From SG8-30 sp963710135 (GTDB lineage: Bacteria; Pseudomonadota; Gammaproteobacteria; Steroidobacterales; Steroidobacteraceae), in the NCBI GenBank assembly GCA_963710135.1, contig CAVPYY010000002.1, positions 186,001 through 250,000 of the forward strand: a stretch of 64,000 nt of DNA, in the 5' to 3' direction. The stretch's first letter is position 1; every line of letters begins with the position of its first letter. The position numbers were made by a program, and so were the translations under genes. Under the pieces are notes generated by a model. The model had not been told where the DNA came from. It saw only the letters and a program-made list of their open reading frames with translations, and ran no database searches. This document shows positions 8,941 through 20,168 of the stretch, one piece after another.

Positions 8941-9261
8941 TCAGCGCCGCGCGCCGGTCCCCACCGGCCGGACGCGCACGGCGACCCGTTCCAGGTCGAC
9001 ACCCAGGTCGGCGCCCAGAACCTGCCTGAGTGCGGGTGCCCGGTAGCGGATGCGGGTGGCCCAGGAGGCCGAGGTCACCAGCAGGGTCAGCGTGCCCTCC
9101 CGGACGGAGGCCCCCCAGACCCGCTCCCGGAGTTCCCCAGGCAGCGCCTGCCTGACCGCGCTGAGGACCCTGTCCGCCTCGCCTGCACCATTTCGGAGCC
9201 TTTCAAGTACACCGCCAGGTTTGCCAAGCAAGTCACTGACTGAGGTCGGTTTTTGGGGCAT
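8941..9261 (-). CDS. dciA: DciA-type replicative helicase loader (DUF721)
   Basis: A 106-residue protein of the DUF721 family, known as DciA, the ancestral loader or operator of DnaB helicase in bacteria lacking DnaC/DnaI. The KH-like core is visible as GELRERVWGASVREGTLTLLV followed by SASWATRIRY and LRQVLGADLG. I chose the ATG at 9261 because it follows a strong Shine-Dalgarno (CCAGGAG). The frame stays open 63 codons further upstream without family similarity. It is convergent with lpxC, 12 bases away, and divergent from the M23 gene, the same place as in Xanthomonas-type genomes. Confidence 0.85.
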   Translation of the reverse strand: MPQKPTSVSDLLGKPGGVLERLRNGAGEADRVLSAVRQALPGELRERVWGASVREGTLTLLVTSASWATRIRYRAPALRQVLGADLGVDLERVAVRVRPVGTGARR

Positions 9262-9504
9262 CTTGTCTCCTGGTTTCACGCTGCCGGTGGCGAAAGTGCT
9301 TGAACTACATGGCTTTTTTTGGCACCTTGCGCCCTGCCGGCCGCCTGGGCCGGGGATTGAGGGTGCGTGGCCGAAGTGCCCGCCGACCGCCCCGCAGTTC
9401 GGACTAGGGTAAGGCAAGCAGGCTCTGGCCGCTCGCCATGAGACGTACACCCGCCTGCCGGCGATGAAACATCGGCTCCGCGGAGCCTCAAGAGGACCTG
9501 CCCC

Positions 9505-10416
9505 ATGGGGTTCAAGTCAAGCAAACTGCTGTCCAGCATCGATTTGACGCAGCCGCGTGCGATGGGCATCGCCGCTGGCGCGTTGATCACGGTCGTGGCC
9601 GCCGCCTTCCTGGCTGGAGCCCAGCTGGGCGAGAAGCAGGCGGAAAGGGCCGTGCTGGACGACATTCAGGGCTGGTCGGCCGATCTGGCGTCGCAGCGTT
9701 CCGCCATCGAAGACGCCCGACGCGTGCTGGACGATCAGGTCGGCGCGCTGGCCGTGCGCCTCGGCCAGGCCCACGCCCGGCTGATCCGCCTCGACGCGCT
9801 GGGCAAGCGGCTGACCGAGGTGGCCAACCTGGACGCCGGGGAGTTCGACTTCGACACGGCCCCGGCGATCGGCGGTCCCGAGACCGAGGAAGCGACTGGC
9901 GAAGGCCCGGTGGTGCCGGCCCTGGACGCGTTGCTCAATTCACTGGACGGCGCGGTCACCGATCGCAGCCGGCAGCTCGCCGCGCTCGAGACCCTGATCC
10001 TCTCGCGCGAGGTCGCCCGCCAGATCATTCCCGGCGGACGTCCGGTCGAGTCCGGCTACATATCTTCTTTCTTCGGCAAGCGTCCGGACCCCTTCACCGG
10101 CGAGAACACCTTCCACGCGGGCCTGGATTTCGCTGGGGCGCCCGGTACCCGCGTGCTGGCGGCGGCGGATGGCGTGGTCAGTTATGCCGGAACCGACGGC
10201 GGCTATGGCAGGCTGGTCGAGATCACCCACGGCAATGGCTACGTGACCCGCTACGGCCACAATTCGACGTTGCTGGTGGAAGCCGGCCAGACCGTCCGGC
10301 GCGGCGATCCGGTGGCGTTGATGGGTTCGACCGGACGATCGACTGGCACCCACCTGCATTTCGAGGTGCTGCGCGACGGGCGGGCGGTCAATCCCATGTC
10401 TTTCGTGCGGCGCTGA
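9505..10416 (+). CDS. Membrane-anchored M23 (LytM-type) peptidase family protein
   Basis: Periplasmic protein likely acting on, or activating enzymes that act on, peptidoglycan cross-links. In the 303-residue product one transmembrane segment near residues 20-40 is followed by a coiled-coil-like region (about 45-110) and a low-complexity acidic linker. The M23 domain starts at about 185. The metal motif HxxxD is present as His204/Asp208 and the H-x-H motif as His283/His285, so the catalytic site looks intact. AGAGG precedes the ATG. The 243-base divergent gap to dciA holds a 14-bp palindrome GGCTCCGCGGAGCC (9474-9487) beside the ribosome-binding site. Confidence 0.88.
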   Translation: MGFKSSKLLSSIDLTQPRAMGIAAGALITVVAAAFLAGAQLGEKQAERAVLDDIQGWSADLASQRSAIEDARRVLDDQVGALAVRLGQAHARLIRLDALGKRLTEVANLDAGEFDFDTAPAIGGPETEEATGEGPVVPALDALLNSLDGAVTDRSRQLAALETLILSREVARQIIPGGRPVESGYISSFFGKRPDPFTGENTFHAGLDFAGAPGTRVLAAADGVVSYAGTDGGYGRLVEITHGNGYVTRYGHNSTLLVEAGQTVRRGDPVALMGSTGRSTGTHLHFEVLRDGRAVNPMSFVRR

Positions 10417-10456
10417 GCGCGGCGGCCGCGATTCCCCGTCGCGCCGATCAGAGCCG

Positions 10457-10462
10457 TATAAT
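10457..10462 (+). promoter_or_regulatory. Candidate secA promoter (-10 TATAAT)
   Basis: A perfect TATAAT lies 65 bases upstream of the secA start in otherwise GC-rich sequence. No matching -35 is seen at 17-base spacing (only TTCCCC at 19). It is a plausible sigma-70 promoter giving secA a leader of about 60 bases. Confidence 0.5.
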
Positions 10463-10526
10463 GCCCGGTTTTCGGCCTGCGCCCTGAACGGCGCACCCCC
10501 TCAAGGCCGACCCGGAGGATTGCCCG

Positions 10527-13301
<2,775 letters not shown>

Positions 13302-13343
13302 CGCCGCGCGCGGTTGGCGGCGCGGAGGAATGGTCATCAGGGA

Positions 13344-14234
13344 ATGAGCCAGCGACCCACGATGCACGTGATGGTCGGCGCCTTGTTTGACGCCGAGGGT
13401 CGCGTGTTGATCGCGCGTCGCCCACCGGGCAAGCATCTGGCGGGACGCTGGGAGTTTCCCGGGGGCAAGCTGGCGCCGGGCGAAAAGCCGCTGGAGGGGC
13501 TCAAGCGCGAGCTGGCGGAGGAGCTCGGCGTTGAGCTCGGCGCGGCGGTGCCGCTGATCAAGGTGCGGCACGAGTACCACGATCGCAGCGTGCTGCTCGA
13601 CGTCTGGCAGGTGACTTCCTACCAGGGTCAGCCGCGCGGGCTCGACGGCCAGGCCCTGGAGTGGATCGAGCTCGACCAGTTGTCCAACCGCGAACTCATC
13701 CAGGCCGACCGGCCGATCGTCACCGCCCTGCGGCTGCCGCGCGCGGCGCGCATGCTGTCCGGGCCTGGAGAGCTGGCGACCGCCGCGCTGCGCCAGGACG
13801 CGCCGACGACCTTCATCTGGCGGGCTGGCGACATCACCCACAGCACCGACGACCAGCGCGACGCCGTGCGCGTGGCGCGCGCGCGCGGCCATCGCGTCCT
13901 GGTGGCATCGAGCGGCGCCGACGCGGCGTATACGGCGGCCATGAGCGGGGCGGACGGGGTGCTCCTGCCGTGGTCCGGCGAGGCGCTCACCGTCGATCAG
14001 GAGGGGTCGTTCCTGGTCGGCGTGATGGTCGGCACCTGTGATCTGGCGCGGCGGGCGGCGCGGGCCGGCGCGCACTTCGTGGTGGTCGTGCCGGGGCAGA
14101 AGCCGGCGACAGAGCTGCCCGCCCTGTGCCGTGATATCGGCATCCCGGTTTACGTCGGGTGGTATCGCGACATGTCGGCGTTGCCGCAGCTGCGTGCCGT
14201 GGGTGCCCACGGCTGCGCGGTCGGCCCGGTCTAG
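13344..14234 (+). CDS. mutT: MutT-type Nudix hydrolase fused to a thiamine-phosphate-synthase-like domain
   Basis: The N-terminal Nudix domain (about residues 1-130) has a complete Nudix box: G-x5-E-x7-REL-x-EEL-G, beginning GKLAPGE. This suggests cleavage of 8-oxo-dGTP to prevent oxidative mutagenesis. Residues from about 135 on resemble the TIM-barrel TMP synthase ThiE (VLVASSGADAAYTAAMSGADGVLLP and the terminal VGAHGCAVGPV). The ThiE catalytic and phosphate motifs look poor, so this half may not make thiamine phosphate. The fusion is common next to secA in gammaproteobacteria. The ATG at 13344 fits MSQRPTMHV; a TTG ten codons upstream is the alternative. Confidence 0.9.
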   Translation: MSQRPTMHVMVGALFDAEGRVLIARRPPGKHLAGRWEFPGGKLAPGEKPLEGLKRELAEELGVELGAAVPLIKVRHEYHDRSVLLDVWQVTSYQGQPRGLDGQALEWIELDQLSNRELIQADRPIVTALRLPRAARMLSGPGELATAALRQDAPTTFIWRAGDITHSTDDQRDAVRVARARGHRVLVASSGADAAYTAAMSGADGVLLPWSGEALTVDQEGSFLVGVMVGTCDLARRAARAGAHFVVVVPGQKPATELPALCRDIGIPVYVGWYRDMSALPQLRAVGAHGCAVGPV

Positions 14235-14278
14235 AGTCCCGGCGGTTTGGGCGTGGCGGTTTCCAGGAGTGGTTGTTC

Positions 14279-15709
14279 ATGCCGGTGATCGACGTTCGTA
14301 ATCCGCGTACGGGCGAGATCGACTATCACGTCGACGCGCCCGGTCCGGAGCAGCTGGCGGCGCTGTGCACGCGCCTGCGGGCCGGCCAGCCCGCCTGGCG
14401 CGACCAGGACATCGGGGCCCGGGTCGCGGTATTGCGGCGCTTCAAGGAGGCCATCGAGCGGCACCGGGAGCCGATCGTCCAGGCACTGTGCCGGGACACG
14501 GGCCGCTACCTGCTGGCGGACAGCGAGGTGAGCTCGACCGTGAGCGCCATCGAGCGCTGGTGTCGCGAGGCGCCGCGCCTGATCCAGGAGGTCGAGGGCC
14601 GCTCCACCCAGGTACCGACGATCCGGTTCCGGAACCAGTGGGTGCCGTTTCCCCTGGTCGGCGTCATCAGCCCGTGGAATTTCCCGCTGGTGTTGTCGTT
14701 CATCGACGCCGTGCCCGCGCTGCTGGCGGGCTCGGCCGTCATCATCAAGCCGAGTGAAGTCACGCCGCGCTTCGCCGACGCCTTGCGACCGGCGATCGAG
14801 GAGGTTCCCGAACTGGCGCAGGTGCTGGCCATCCAGGCCGGCGCCGGCGAGATGGGTGCGGCCATGGTGCCGCGGGTCGACGCCATATGCTTCACGGGCA
14901 GCGTGCGGACCGGGCGCATCGTCGGCGAGGCCGCGGCGCGCGCCTTCATCCCCGCCTTCCTCGAGCTGGGCGGCAAGGACCCGGTCATCGTTACCGCGAC
15001 CGCCGATCTGGAGAAGGCTGCGACGGCGGTGGTGCGTGCGTCGGTGCTGAGCACCGGCCAGGCCTGCCAGTCGCTGGAGCGCGTGTACGTGCACGAATCG
15101 GTGTACGAACCGTTCGTGGCGCTCGTCGTGCAGAAGGCCAGCCGCGTCGGCATCAATTGGCCGGACCTGCACTCGGGAGAACTGGGACCTTTCATCTGGG
15201 GACGCCAGGCCGACGTGGTGCAGGAGCAGATCGACGACGCCGTGGCCCGGGGCGCGCGGGTGCTGTGCGGCGGCCAGGTCGAGGACCATGGCGGCAAGTG
15301 GCTGAAGCCCACCGTGCTGGTCGACGTGAATCACGACATGAAGCTGATGCGCGACGAGACATTCGGCCCGGTCATCCCCGTGATGAAGTATTCCACCGAG
15401 GATGAAGCGGTGGCGCTCGCCAATGACGGCGTGTACGGCCTCTCCGCCGCGGTGATCGCGGGCAGCGAGGCCGAGGCGGAGGCGATCGCGCGCCGCCTCG
15501 ATGCCGGCGGGGTGAGCATCAACGACGGTTCGCTCACCGGCGTGATGCACGAGTGCGAGAAGAACTCGTTCAAGTGGTCCGGGCTTGGCGGCTCGCGCAT
15601 GGGCCCGGCGGGATTCACCCGCTTCTTCCGCAAGAAGGCGCTGATCTTCCAGTCCGCCGACCCGCTGCCGATCGAGTTCTTCGACGAGGCAAACGCCCGC
15701 AAGCCCTGA
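14279..15709 (+). CDS. NAD(P)-dependent aldehyde dehydrogenase
   Basis: Oxidises an aldehyde to a carboxylic acid; the substrate cannot be told from sequence. The start is the ATG at 14279 preceded by CAGGAG; the open frame runs 40 codons further upstream into mutT without family similarity. The 476-residue product has the usual family fold. PLVGVISPWNFPLVLSF is the oxyanion and cofactor segment, KPSEVTP binds NAD(P), catalytic Glu229 is in ELGGKDP, catalytic Cys263 is in STGQACQSLERV, and ETFGPVIPV lies near the C-terminus. It is the last plus-strand gene before a repeat-rich gap. Confidence 0.93.
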   Translation: MPVIDVRNPRTGEIDYHVDAPGPEQLAALCTRLRAGQPAWRDQDIGARVAVLRRFKEAIERHREPIVQALCRDTGRYLLADSEVSSTVSAIERWCREAPRLIQEVEGRSTQVPTIRFRNQWVPFPLVGVISPWNFPLVLSFIDAVPALLAGSAVIIKPSEVTPRFADALRPAIEEVPELAQVLAIQAGAGEMGAAMVPRVDAICFTGSVRTGRIVGEAAARAFIPAFLELGGKDPVIVTATADLEKAATAVVRASVLSTGQACQSLERVYVHESVYEPFVALVVQKASRVGINWPDLHSGELGPFIWGRQADVVQEQIDDAVARGARVLCGGQVEDHGGKWLKPTVLVDVNHDMKLMRDETFGPVIPVMKYSTEDEAVALANDGVYGLSAAVIAGSEAEAEAIARRLDAGGVSINDGSLTGVMHECEKNSFKWSGLGGSRMGPAGFTRFFRKKALIFQSADPLPIEFFDEANARKP

Positions 15710-15714
15710 ACTCA

Positions 15715-15788
15715 GGGACTGTCCCCATCGGGGACTGTCCCCTCATGCGGCACTGACCTGGGGACTGTCCCCGCAGGGGACTGTCCCC
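15715..15788. repeat. Array of four GGGGACTGTCCCC palindromes
   Basis: Copies at 15715-15726 (first base missing), 15730-15742, 15760-15772 and 15776-15788. The unit is a 13-base near-palindrome. The same unit recurs at 21250-21548 and 36981-37062. It begins right after the aldehyde dehydrogenase stop and reads like a REP/BIME-type intergenic repeat. Confidence 0.85.
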
Positions 15789-15920
15789 GTTGTGGCACCC
15801 ATTGAGGCACGCCGCGGAACGGCTCGCAGCAACGCGGGTCTCTCTACTCCTGTAGAGCCTCTTGCTCGCTCCGGAAGCCAAAAGTCGCTCGCAAGAGGCC
15901 TACAGTCGTCCTCGACCCGC
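15741..15920. repeat. Dispersed ~180-bp composite repeat, copy 1
   Basis: Almost the same as 21304-21486, with roughly a dozen differences by eye. It contains two GGGGACTGTCCCC units at its left side. At the right is a hairpin in which TGTAGAGCCTCTTGC (15851-15865) pairs with GCAAGAGGCCTACA (15891-15904), with one bulged base. It ends at CTCGACCCGC in both copies. Apparent reading frames crossing it have no family similarity and are not called. Confidence 0.85.
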
Positions 15921-15983
15921 GGGGACTGGCACCGCAGTCTCAAGGCTCCCTGCGGCACGGCCGTGCCAGCGGTGCCTGTCCCC
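15921..15983. repeat. Nested inverted repeat
   Basis: GGGGACTGGCACCGC (15921-15935) matches the reverse complement of GCGGTGCCTGTCCCC (15969-15983) at 14 of 15 positions. The perfect palindrome GGCACGGCCGTGCC lies inside it (15954-15967). The outer bases repeat the GGGGAC...GTCCCC theme. From 15984 to 16153 I see only a possible 8-bp stem (16043-16050 with 16089-16096) and no gene. Confidence 0.65.
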
Positions 15984-16153
15984 TCCGCATCGAGGCTCAA
16001 CGAATCAAGCGAAAGCGCCACAGGCGGGCGCGGACCGACGGACCGTGGCCCGTTCCGCAGTGAGTTTGGCTTCCCGAACGGAGGAAGGGGCCACGGGAGT
16101 AGGGAGCCCGCCGGGCACAACTCGTCGCGGTGGAGCCGAGACCGATGCTTGCG

Positions 16154-17204
16154 CTAGGCGCCGGGCTCGTGCGCCAGGGTCGGCGCGGCGACGCGCACGA
16201 CCTGCTTGCCCACGTTGGCGCCCTCATAGAGGCGCATCAGGGCGCGCGGCATCTGCTCGAGGCCCTCGAGGCGGTCCTCGAGGTAGGTCATGCGGCCCGC
16301 GGCGATCCACGCGGCCATCTGCGCCTCCGCGGCCGGGAAGTCCCGCTCGTAGTCATAGATGAAGAAAGCCTGCATGCCAGCGCGCTGCTTGCCGACGCGC
16401 CACCAGTTGCGCAGGCAGTACTTCTCGTCGTCGCCCTTCAGGTACTCGGAGATGCGGCCGCACAGCACGACGCGGGCATAGCGATTGATGTGGGTGAGGC
16501 CGGCGTCGAGGATCTCGCCCCCGACGTTGTCGAAGAAGACGTCGACCCCCGCGGGGCAGAGTTCGGCGATCCGCTGGGCGACATCCTCTCGGCGATAGTT
16601 GATCGCGACCGACATAGCCGAGCCGCTCGGTCAGCAACCGGCACTTCTCGTCGGTGCCGGCGATACCGATGGCAGTGGCCCCGAGGTTCTGCGCGATGAA
16701 GCCGCACGCCGAGCCCACGCCGCCGGCGGCGCCGGAGACGACCACGGTCTCGCCCGCCTTGACCTGCCCGATCCGCGTCATGCCGATGTAGGAGGTGAAG
16801 CCGGTCATGCCGAGCACACCCAGCGCCGTCGATAAGGGCGCCACGCGCTGGCCGACCTTGTACATCATGAAGTAGGGCGAGCCGTCGCTGATCGCGTACT
16901 CCTGCCAGCCGAGCTTGCCCTGCACGACGTCGCCGACCGCGTAGCCGGGATGGCGTGACTTCACCACCTCTCCAACGCCGCGCCCGCGCATGGTCTGCCC
17001 GATCTCCAGGGGCTTCTCGATGCCGGCACCGTCCAGCATGTACATGCGCATCACCGGCGCGACCGACAGGTACAGCGTGCGGACCAGGAACTCGCCGTCG
17101 CCGGGTTCGGGAACTGGGGCCGAGTCGAGCCGGAAGTTCTCCTCGCGCACGTCCGGGGCAGGCCGCGAGGCCAGCACCCAGCGTCGGTTCACGGGCGCGC
17201 TCAC
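16154..17204 (-). CDS. NADP-dependent oxidoreductase, MDR superfamily (CurA-like), frameshifted
   Basis: Medium-chain reductase of the leukotriene B4 12-hydroxydehydrogenase/CurA type, which reduces enone double bonds with NADPH. The N-terminal part runs from GTG 17204 (overlapping the upstream gene's TGA) through GQTMRGRGVGEV and the cofactor loop VVVSGAAGGVGSACGFIAQ to LTERLGY. The frame then shifts and continues as VAINYRREDVAQRIAELCPAGVDVFFDNVGGEILD. One extra base near 16607-16613 explains this. Without it the gene gives 349 residues, close to the family length. It is either a sequencing indel or a true inactivating mutation. Confidence 0.8.
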
Positions 17205-19477
17205 GGCGCCGCGACCTCGCTCCCGAGTGTGCGGTCGAAGAAATCGAGGATCGTGTGCCAGCCGTGGCGGCCGGTTTCGGCGAAGGTCAGCGCGGCGTGC
17301 TTGGCGCCGGGGTAGGGCAACACCTCGAACAGGCGTCCCGCCTTGGTCAGCCGGTCGATGACGGCCGTGGTGTGGGTGAACAGCACGTTGTCGTCGGCCA
17401 TGCCGTGAATGATCAGCAGGCGCCCTTCCAGGCTGTCCACGCGCGGCAGGACACTGGCTGCCTCATAGGCGGCCGGCTGATCCTGCGGACGGCCGAGGTA
17501 GCGCTCGGTGTAATGGGTGTCGTAGAGACGCCAGTCGGTGACGGGAGCGCCGGCCACGCCCGCGCGGAACGTCTCGGGCGCCTTCAGCATCAGCATCAGT
17601 GCCAGGTAGCCGCCGTAGCTCCAGCCGTAGACGCCGATACGTTCGCGGTCGACCCCGGGCAGGCCGGCGAGAAACGCCACGCCGGCCCGCTGGTCACGCA
17701 CCTCGACGTCTCCCATGCGCAGATGAATCGAGTCTGCGAATCTCGCGCCGCGGCTGCCCGAGCCGCGGTTGTCGAGGGCGAACACGACGTAGCCTTGCTG
17801 CGCCAGCAGTTGTGCGGTCATGCCGCCGCGCCGGTCGCCCCAGCGCCGCTGCACGGTCTGCACGCCCGGCCCGCCGTACACCATCACGATGGCGGGATGC
17901 CGGGCCGCCGGGTCGAAGCCCGGCGGGCGATACAGCTGCCAGTACAGGGTGGCGCCATCCTCTGCCTCGAGCGTGCCGAATTCGGGTGCGACATGCTGGT
18001 CGAGATAACGCGCATAGGGATGCTTCGGGCCCAGGCGGTTCTCCTCGATCCACGCAATCCGGGTGCCGTTGCTGCGATGCAGAGAGACCTGCGGCGGCTG
18101 CGAGGGGTCGCTGTAGACCTGCACGAAGCGTCGCGCCTTGGGACCCATGACAATGCTGTGCCAGCCGTCGGCACGGGTAATGCGCAACGGCTCGGCCGGG
18201 CTGCGCGTGTCCAGCCGCGCCGCGTAGAGGTGGCGCTCCAGCGGAGTCTTCTCTGTCGCCATGAAGAACACACGGCCGTGGTCTTCGTCGATCGCCACGA
18301 CGCCCGGCTGCTTGCGCTCTCCCTCGACGTCCCAGTCTCCCGCGGTCAGCGTCCGTCGAAGCTGGCCGTCGTACGTGTAGAGGTACAGATGCCGGTGACC
18401 GCTGCGCTGCGAGGCCCAGATGAACTGCCTGCTCCGGGGCAGGAAGTGCAGGTCGTCATGCAGCTCCACCCAGGTATCGCGCTGCTCCGTGAGTAGCGTG
18501 CGGGACGCCCCGCCGGCCAATTCGAAAGCGAGCAGGTCGAGCGTGCGCTGATCGCGGGACTGTCGTTGAACCAGCAGCCGATCGCCTTCCGGGTACCACT
18601 GCACCCGGGCCAGGTAGACGTCGGGGTCGTCACCCAGGTCGAGCCAGCGGACGTCGCCACCCTCCACCGGGACGATGCCCAGCTCGACTCGCGCGTTGGC
18701 CGTGCCGGCGGCGGGATAGCGCTGACGGTAGACCGTGAAGCCGTCCGCCAGCACCTCGAAGCGTTCGACTTCCTGGACGGGGGCCTCATCGACCCGGGTG
18801 AGCGCGAGGTGGCGGTCGTCCGGCGACCACCAGTAGCCTGTGTCCCGGTCCATCTCCTCCTGCGCGATGAACTCGGCCATGCCATAGCTGACCAGGCCGC
18901 CGCCGTCGGGCGTCAGCTGCCGCTCCGCGCCGGTCGCGAGGTCGAGCACGTAGAGATTCTGTTCGCGTACGAAACTGACGTAGCGCCCGCGTGGCGAGAT
19001 CTTCGGGTCGGTCTCGAACGCGGCTGTTGCGGTCAGCCGACGGACCGCCCGCGCCGGCGTCTGGCGCAGGTCGTACCAGTAGAGATCGCCATCCAGCGGG
19101 AACAGCAGGGCCTTCGAGTCGGGCGCCCATTCGTATTGCACGATGCCGCGCAGGGCGGCGATGCGCTGCCTCTCGCGGCGCGCCTCTTCCTCCGCGGACA
19201 GCGTGCGCTCGCCGTCCACCAGGGAGCGGGCATCGACCAGCAGCCGTTGCTCGCGACGCACCACGTCGTAGGCCCAGAGATCGAGCGCGTTGAGATCACC
19301 GTCGCGCGGCTTCAGAAAGGTCACCAGCCTGCCGTCCGGCGAGAACCGCAGACTGCGCAGGCTGGCTCCCTGCAGGTCCGGCGCCGCAAACAGCCGCTCG
19401 ACCGTCAGCGACTCGGCCACCGCGGTCGACGCCAGCGCCAGCGCTGCGACGAGCAGGAGAGCGGGGCGGCAAGACAT
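17201..19477 (-). CDS. Dipeptidyl-peptidase IV-like S9 family serine peptidase
   Basis: Exported peptidase expected to release N-terminal dipeptides in the periplasm. The 758-residue product opens with a signal peptide (RPALLLVAALALASTAVAES). The beta-propeller DPPIV N-terminal domain contains SYGMAEFIAQEEMDR-x-GYWWSPD, with the conserved double-Glu motif. The C-terminal alpha/beta hydrolase has nucleophile Ser620 in GWSYGG, the acid in MADDNVLF and the histidine in GAKHAAL. The start at 19477 follows GGAGGAG; the frame is open much further upstream but is a shadow of tpm. Its stop overlaps the next gene's GTG. Confidence 0.93.
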   Translation of the reverse strand: MSCRPALLLVAALALASTAVAESLTVERLFAAPDLQGASLRSLRFSPDGRLVTFLKPRDGDLNALDLWAYDVVRREQRLLVDARSLVDGERTLSAEEEARRERQRIAALRGIVQYEWAPDSKALLFPLDGDLYWYDLRQTPARAVRRLTATAAFETDPKISPRGRYVSFVREQNLYVLDLATGAERQLTPDGGGLVSYGMAEFIAQEEMDRDTGYWWSPDDRHLALTRVDEAPVQEVERFEVLADGFTVYRQRYPAAGTANARVELGIVPVEGGDVRWLDLGDDPDVYLARVQWYPEGDRLLVQRQSRDQRTLDLLAFELAGGASRTLLTEQRDTWVELHDDLHFLPRSRQFIWASQRSGHRHLYLYTYDGQLRRTLTAGDWDVEGERKQPGVVAIDEDHGRVFFMATEKTPLERHLYAARLDTRSPAEPLRITRADGWHSIVMGPKARRFVQVYSDPSQPPQVSLHRSNGTRIAWIEENRLGPKHPYARYLDQHVAPEFGTLEAEDGATLYWQLYRPPGFDPAARHPAIVMVYGGPGVQTVQRRWGDRRGGMTAQLLAQQGYVVFALDNRGSGSRGARFADSIHLRMGDVEVRDQRAGVAFLAGLPGVDRERIGVYGWSYGGYLALMLMLKAPETFRAGVAGAPVTDWRLYDTHYTERYLGRPQDQPAAYEAASVLPRVDSLEGRLLIIHGMADDNVLFTHTTAVIDRLTKAGRLFEVLPYPGAKHAALTFAETGRHGWHTILDFFDRTLGSEVAAP

Positions 19478-19512
19478 GATGCTCCTCCAGCGGCTCGAAG
19501 GTAGCCGGCGGC

Positions 19513-20160
19513 TCAGCGGCGCAGCGCCATCACGACCTCGACGAAGCTGTCGAGCCCGCGCTCGGCGAACCGAGGCGATTCCGCGATCAGCTCGCGACGC
19601 TCGAGCAGCTCGATGTCGAAGTCCGCGCCGAACAATTGCTGCACTTCGGCGACCTCCACCGAGAAGGGCGGGCCGCTCATCCGGCTCTGGTCGTACTCGT
19701 GGACGATCAAGAGCCCGGCGGACCCCGGCGGCAGCAGCTCGGCGATGCGCCTGGCGTAGCGCAGCCGCATCGGCGGCGGCAGCGCGATCAGCGCCGCGCG
19801 GTCGTACCAGGCGCCGAAGTCCGTGAACTCCGCGGGGTCGAGATCGAAGAAGTCGCCCTGCAGGATTTCCAGCGTCCCGGCCGAGTAACGGTGAAACGCG
19901 CCGAGCTCCGCGACCGCTGGCACCAGGCCTTCGTGGGTAAAGAACCCCTCGGCGGCGATCGGACTCAGCTCGACGCCTGTCACCGTGTGCCCATGGGCCG
20001 CGAGCCAGGCCATGTCGAGGCTGCGCCCGCACAGCGGCACCAGCACGCGCCCCGTCGCCCCGAGGCCGGGCCAGTAGCGCAGCAGCGCGGCATGGTAGTC
20101 GGGCTGGTGAAAGCCGATCTGCCCCTGCTGCCAGCGCTCGTGCCAGAACTCGGGGTGCAT
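19513..20160 (-). CDS. tpm: Thiopurine S-methyltransferase family protein
   Basis: SAM-dependent methyltransferase related to bacterial TPMT, which methylates thiopurines and can act on selenium and tellurium oxyanions in some bacteria. The 215-residue product matches the family length. It begins MHPEFWHERWQQGQIGFHQ. LVPLCGRSLDMAWLAAHGHTVTGVELS is the SAM-binding motif I, and WYDRAALIALPPPMRLRYA, HEYDQSRMSGPPFSV and the final GLDSFVEVVMALRR are also characteristic. It lies 8 bases downstream of yacG on the same strand. Confidence 0.9.
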   Translation of the reverse strand: MHPEFWHERWQQGQIGFHQPDYHAALLRYWPGLGATGRVLVPLCGRSLDMAWLAAHGHTVTGVELSPIAAEGFFTHEGLVPAVAELGAFHRYSAGTLEILQGDFFDLDPAEFTDFGAWYDRAALIALPPPMRLRYARRIAELLPPGSAGLLIVHEYDQSRMSGPPFSVEVAEVQQLFGADFDIELLERRELIAESPRFAERGLDSFVEVVMALRR

Positions 20161-20168
20161 GGGGGGAC

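Noticed and set aside
13330..13347. Five-codon leader frame (MVIRE) before mutT
   Set aside because: The GGAGG is only one base from its ATG and nothing in the sequence suggests attenuation, so chance is likelier.
15984..16153. Cloverleaf-like folding near 16043-16096 as a tRNA or small RNA
   Set aside because: Only an 8-bp and a 5-bp stem pair. There are no tRNA T-arm or anticodon features and no second copy.
15743..16362. Several 90-165-codon frames across the repeat block
   Set aside because: They read through palindromic repeats and the matching frames in copy 2 diverge after the repeat, so they are not conserved proteins.
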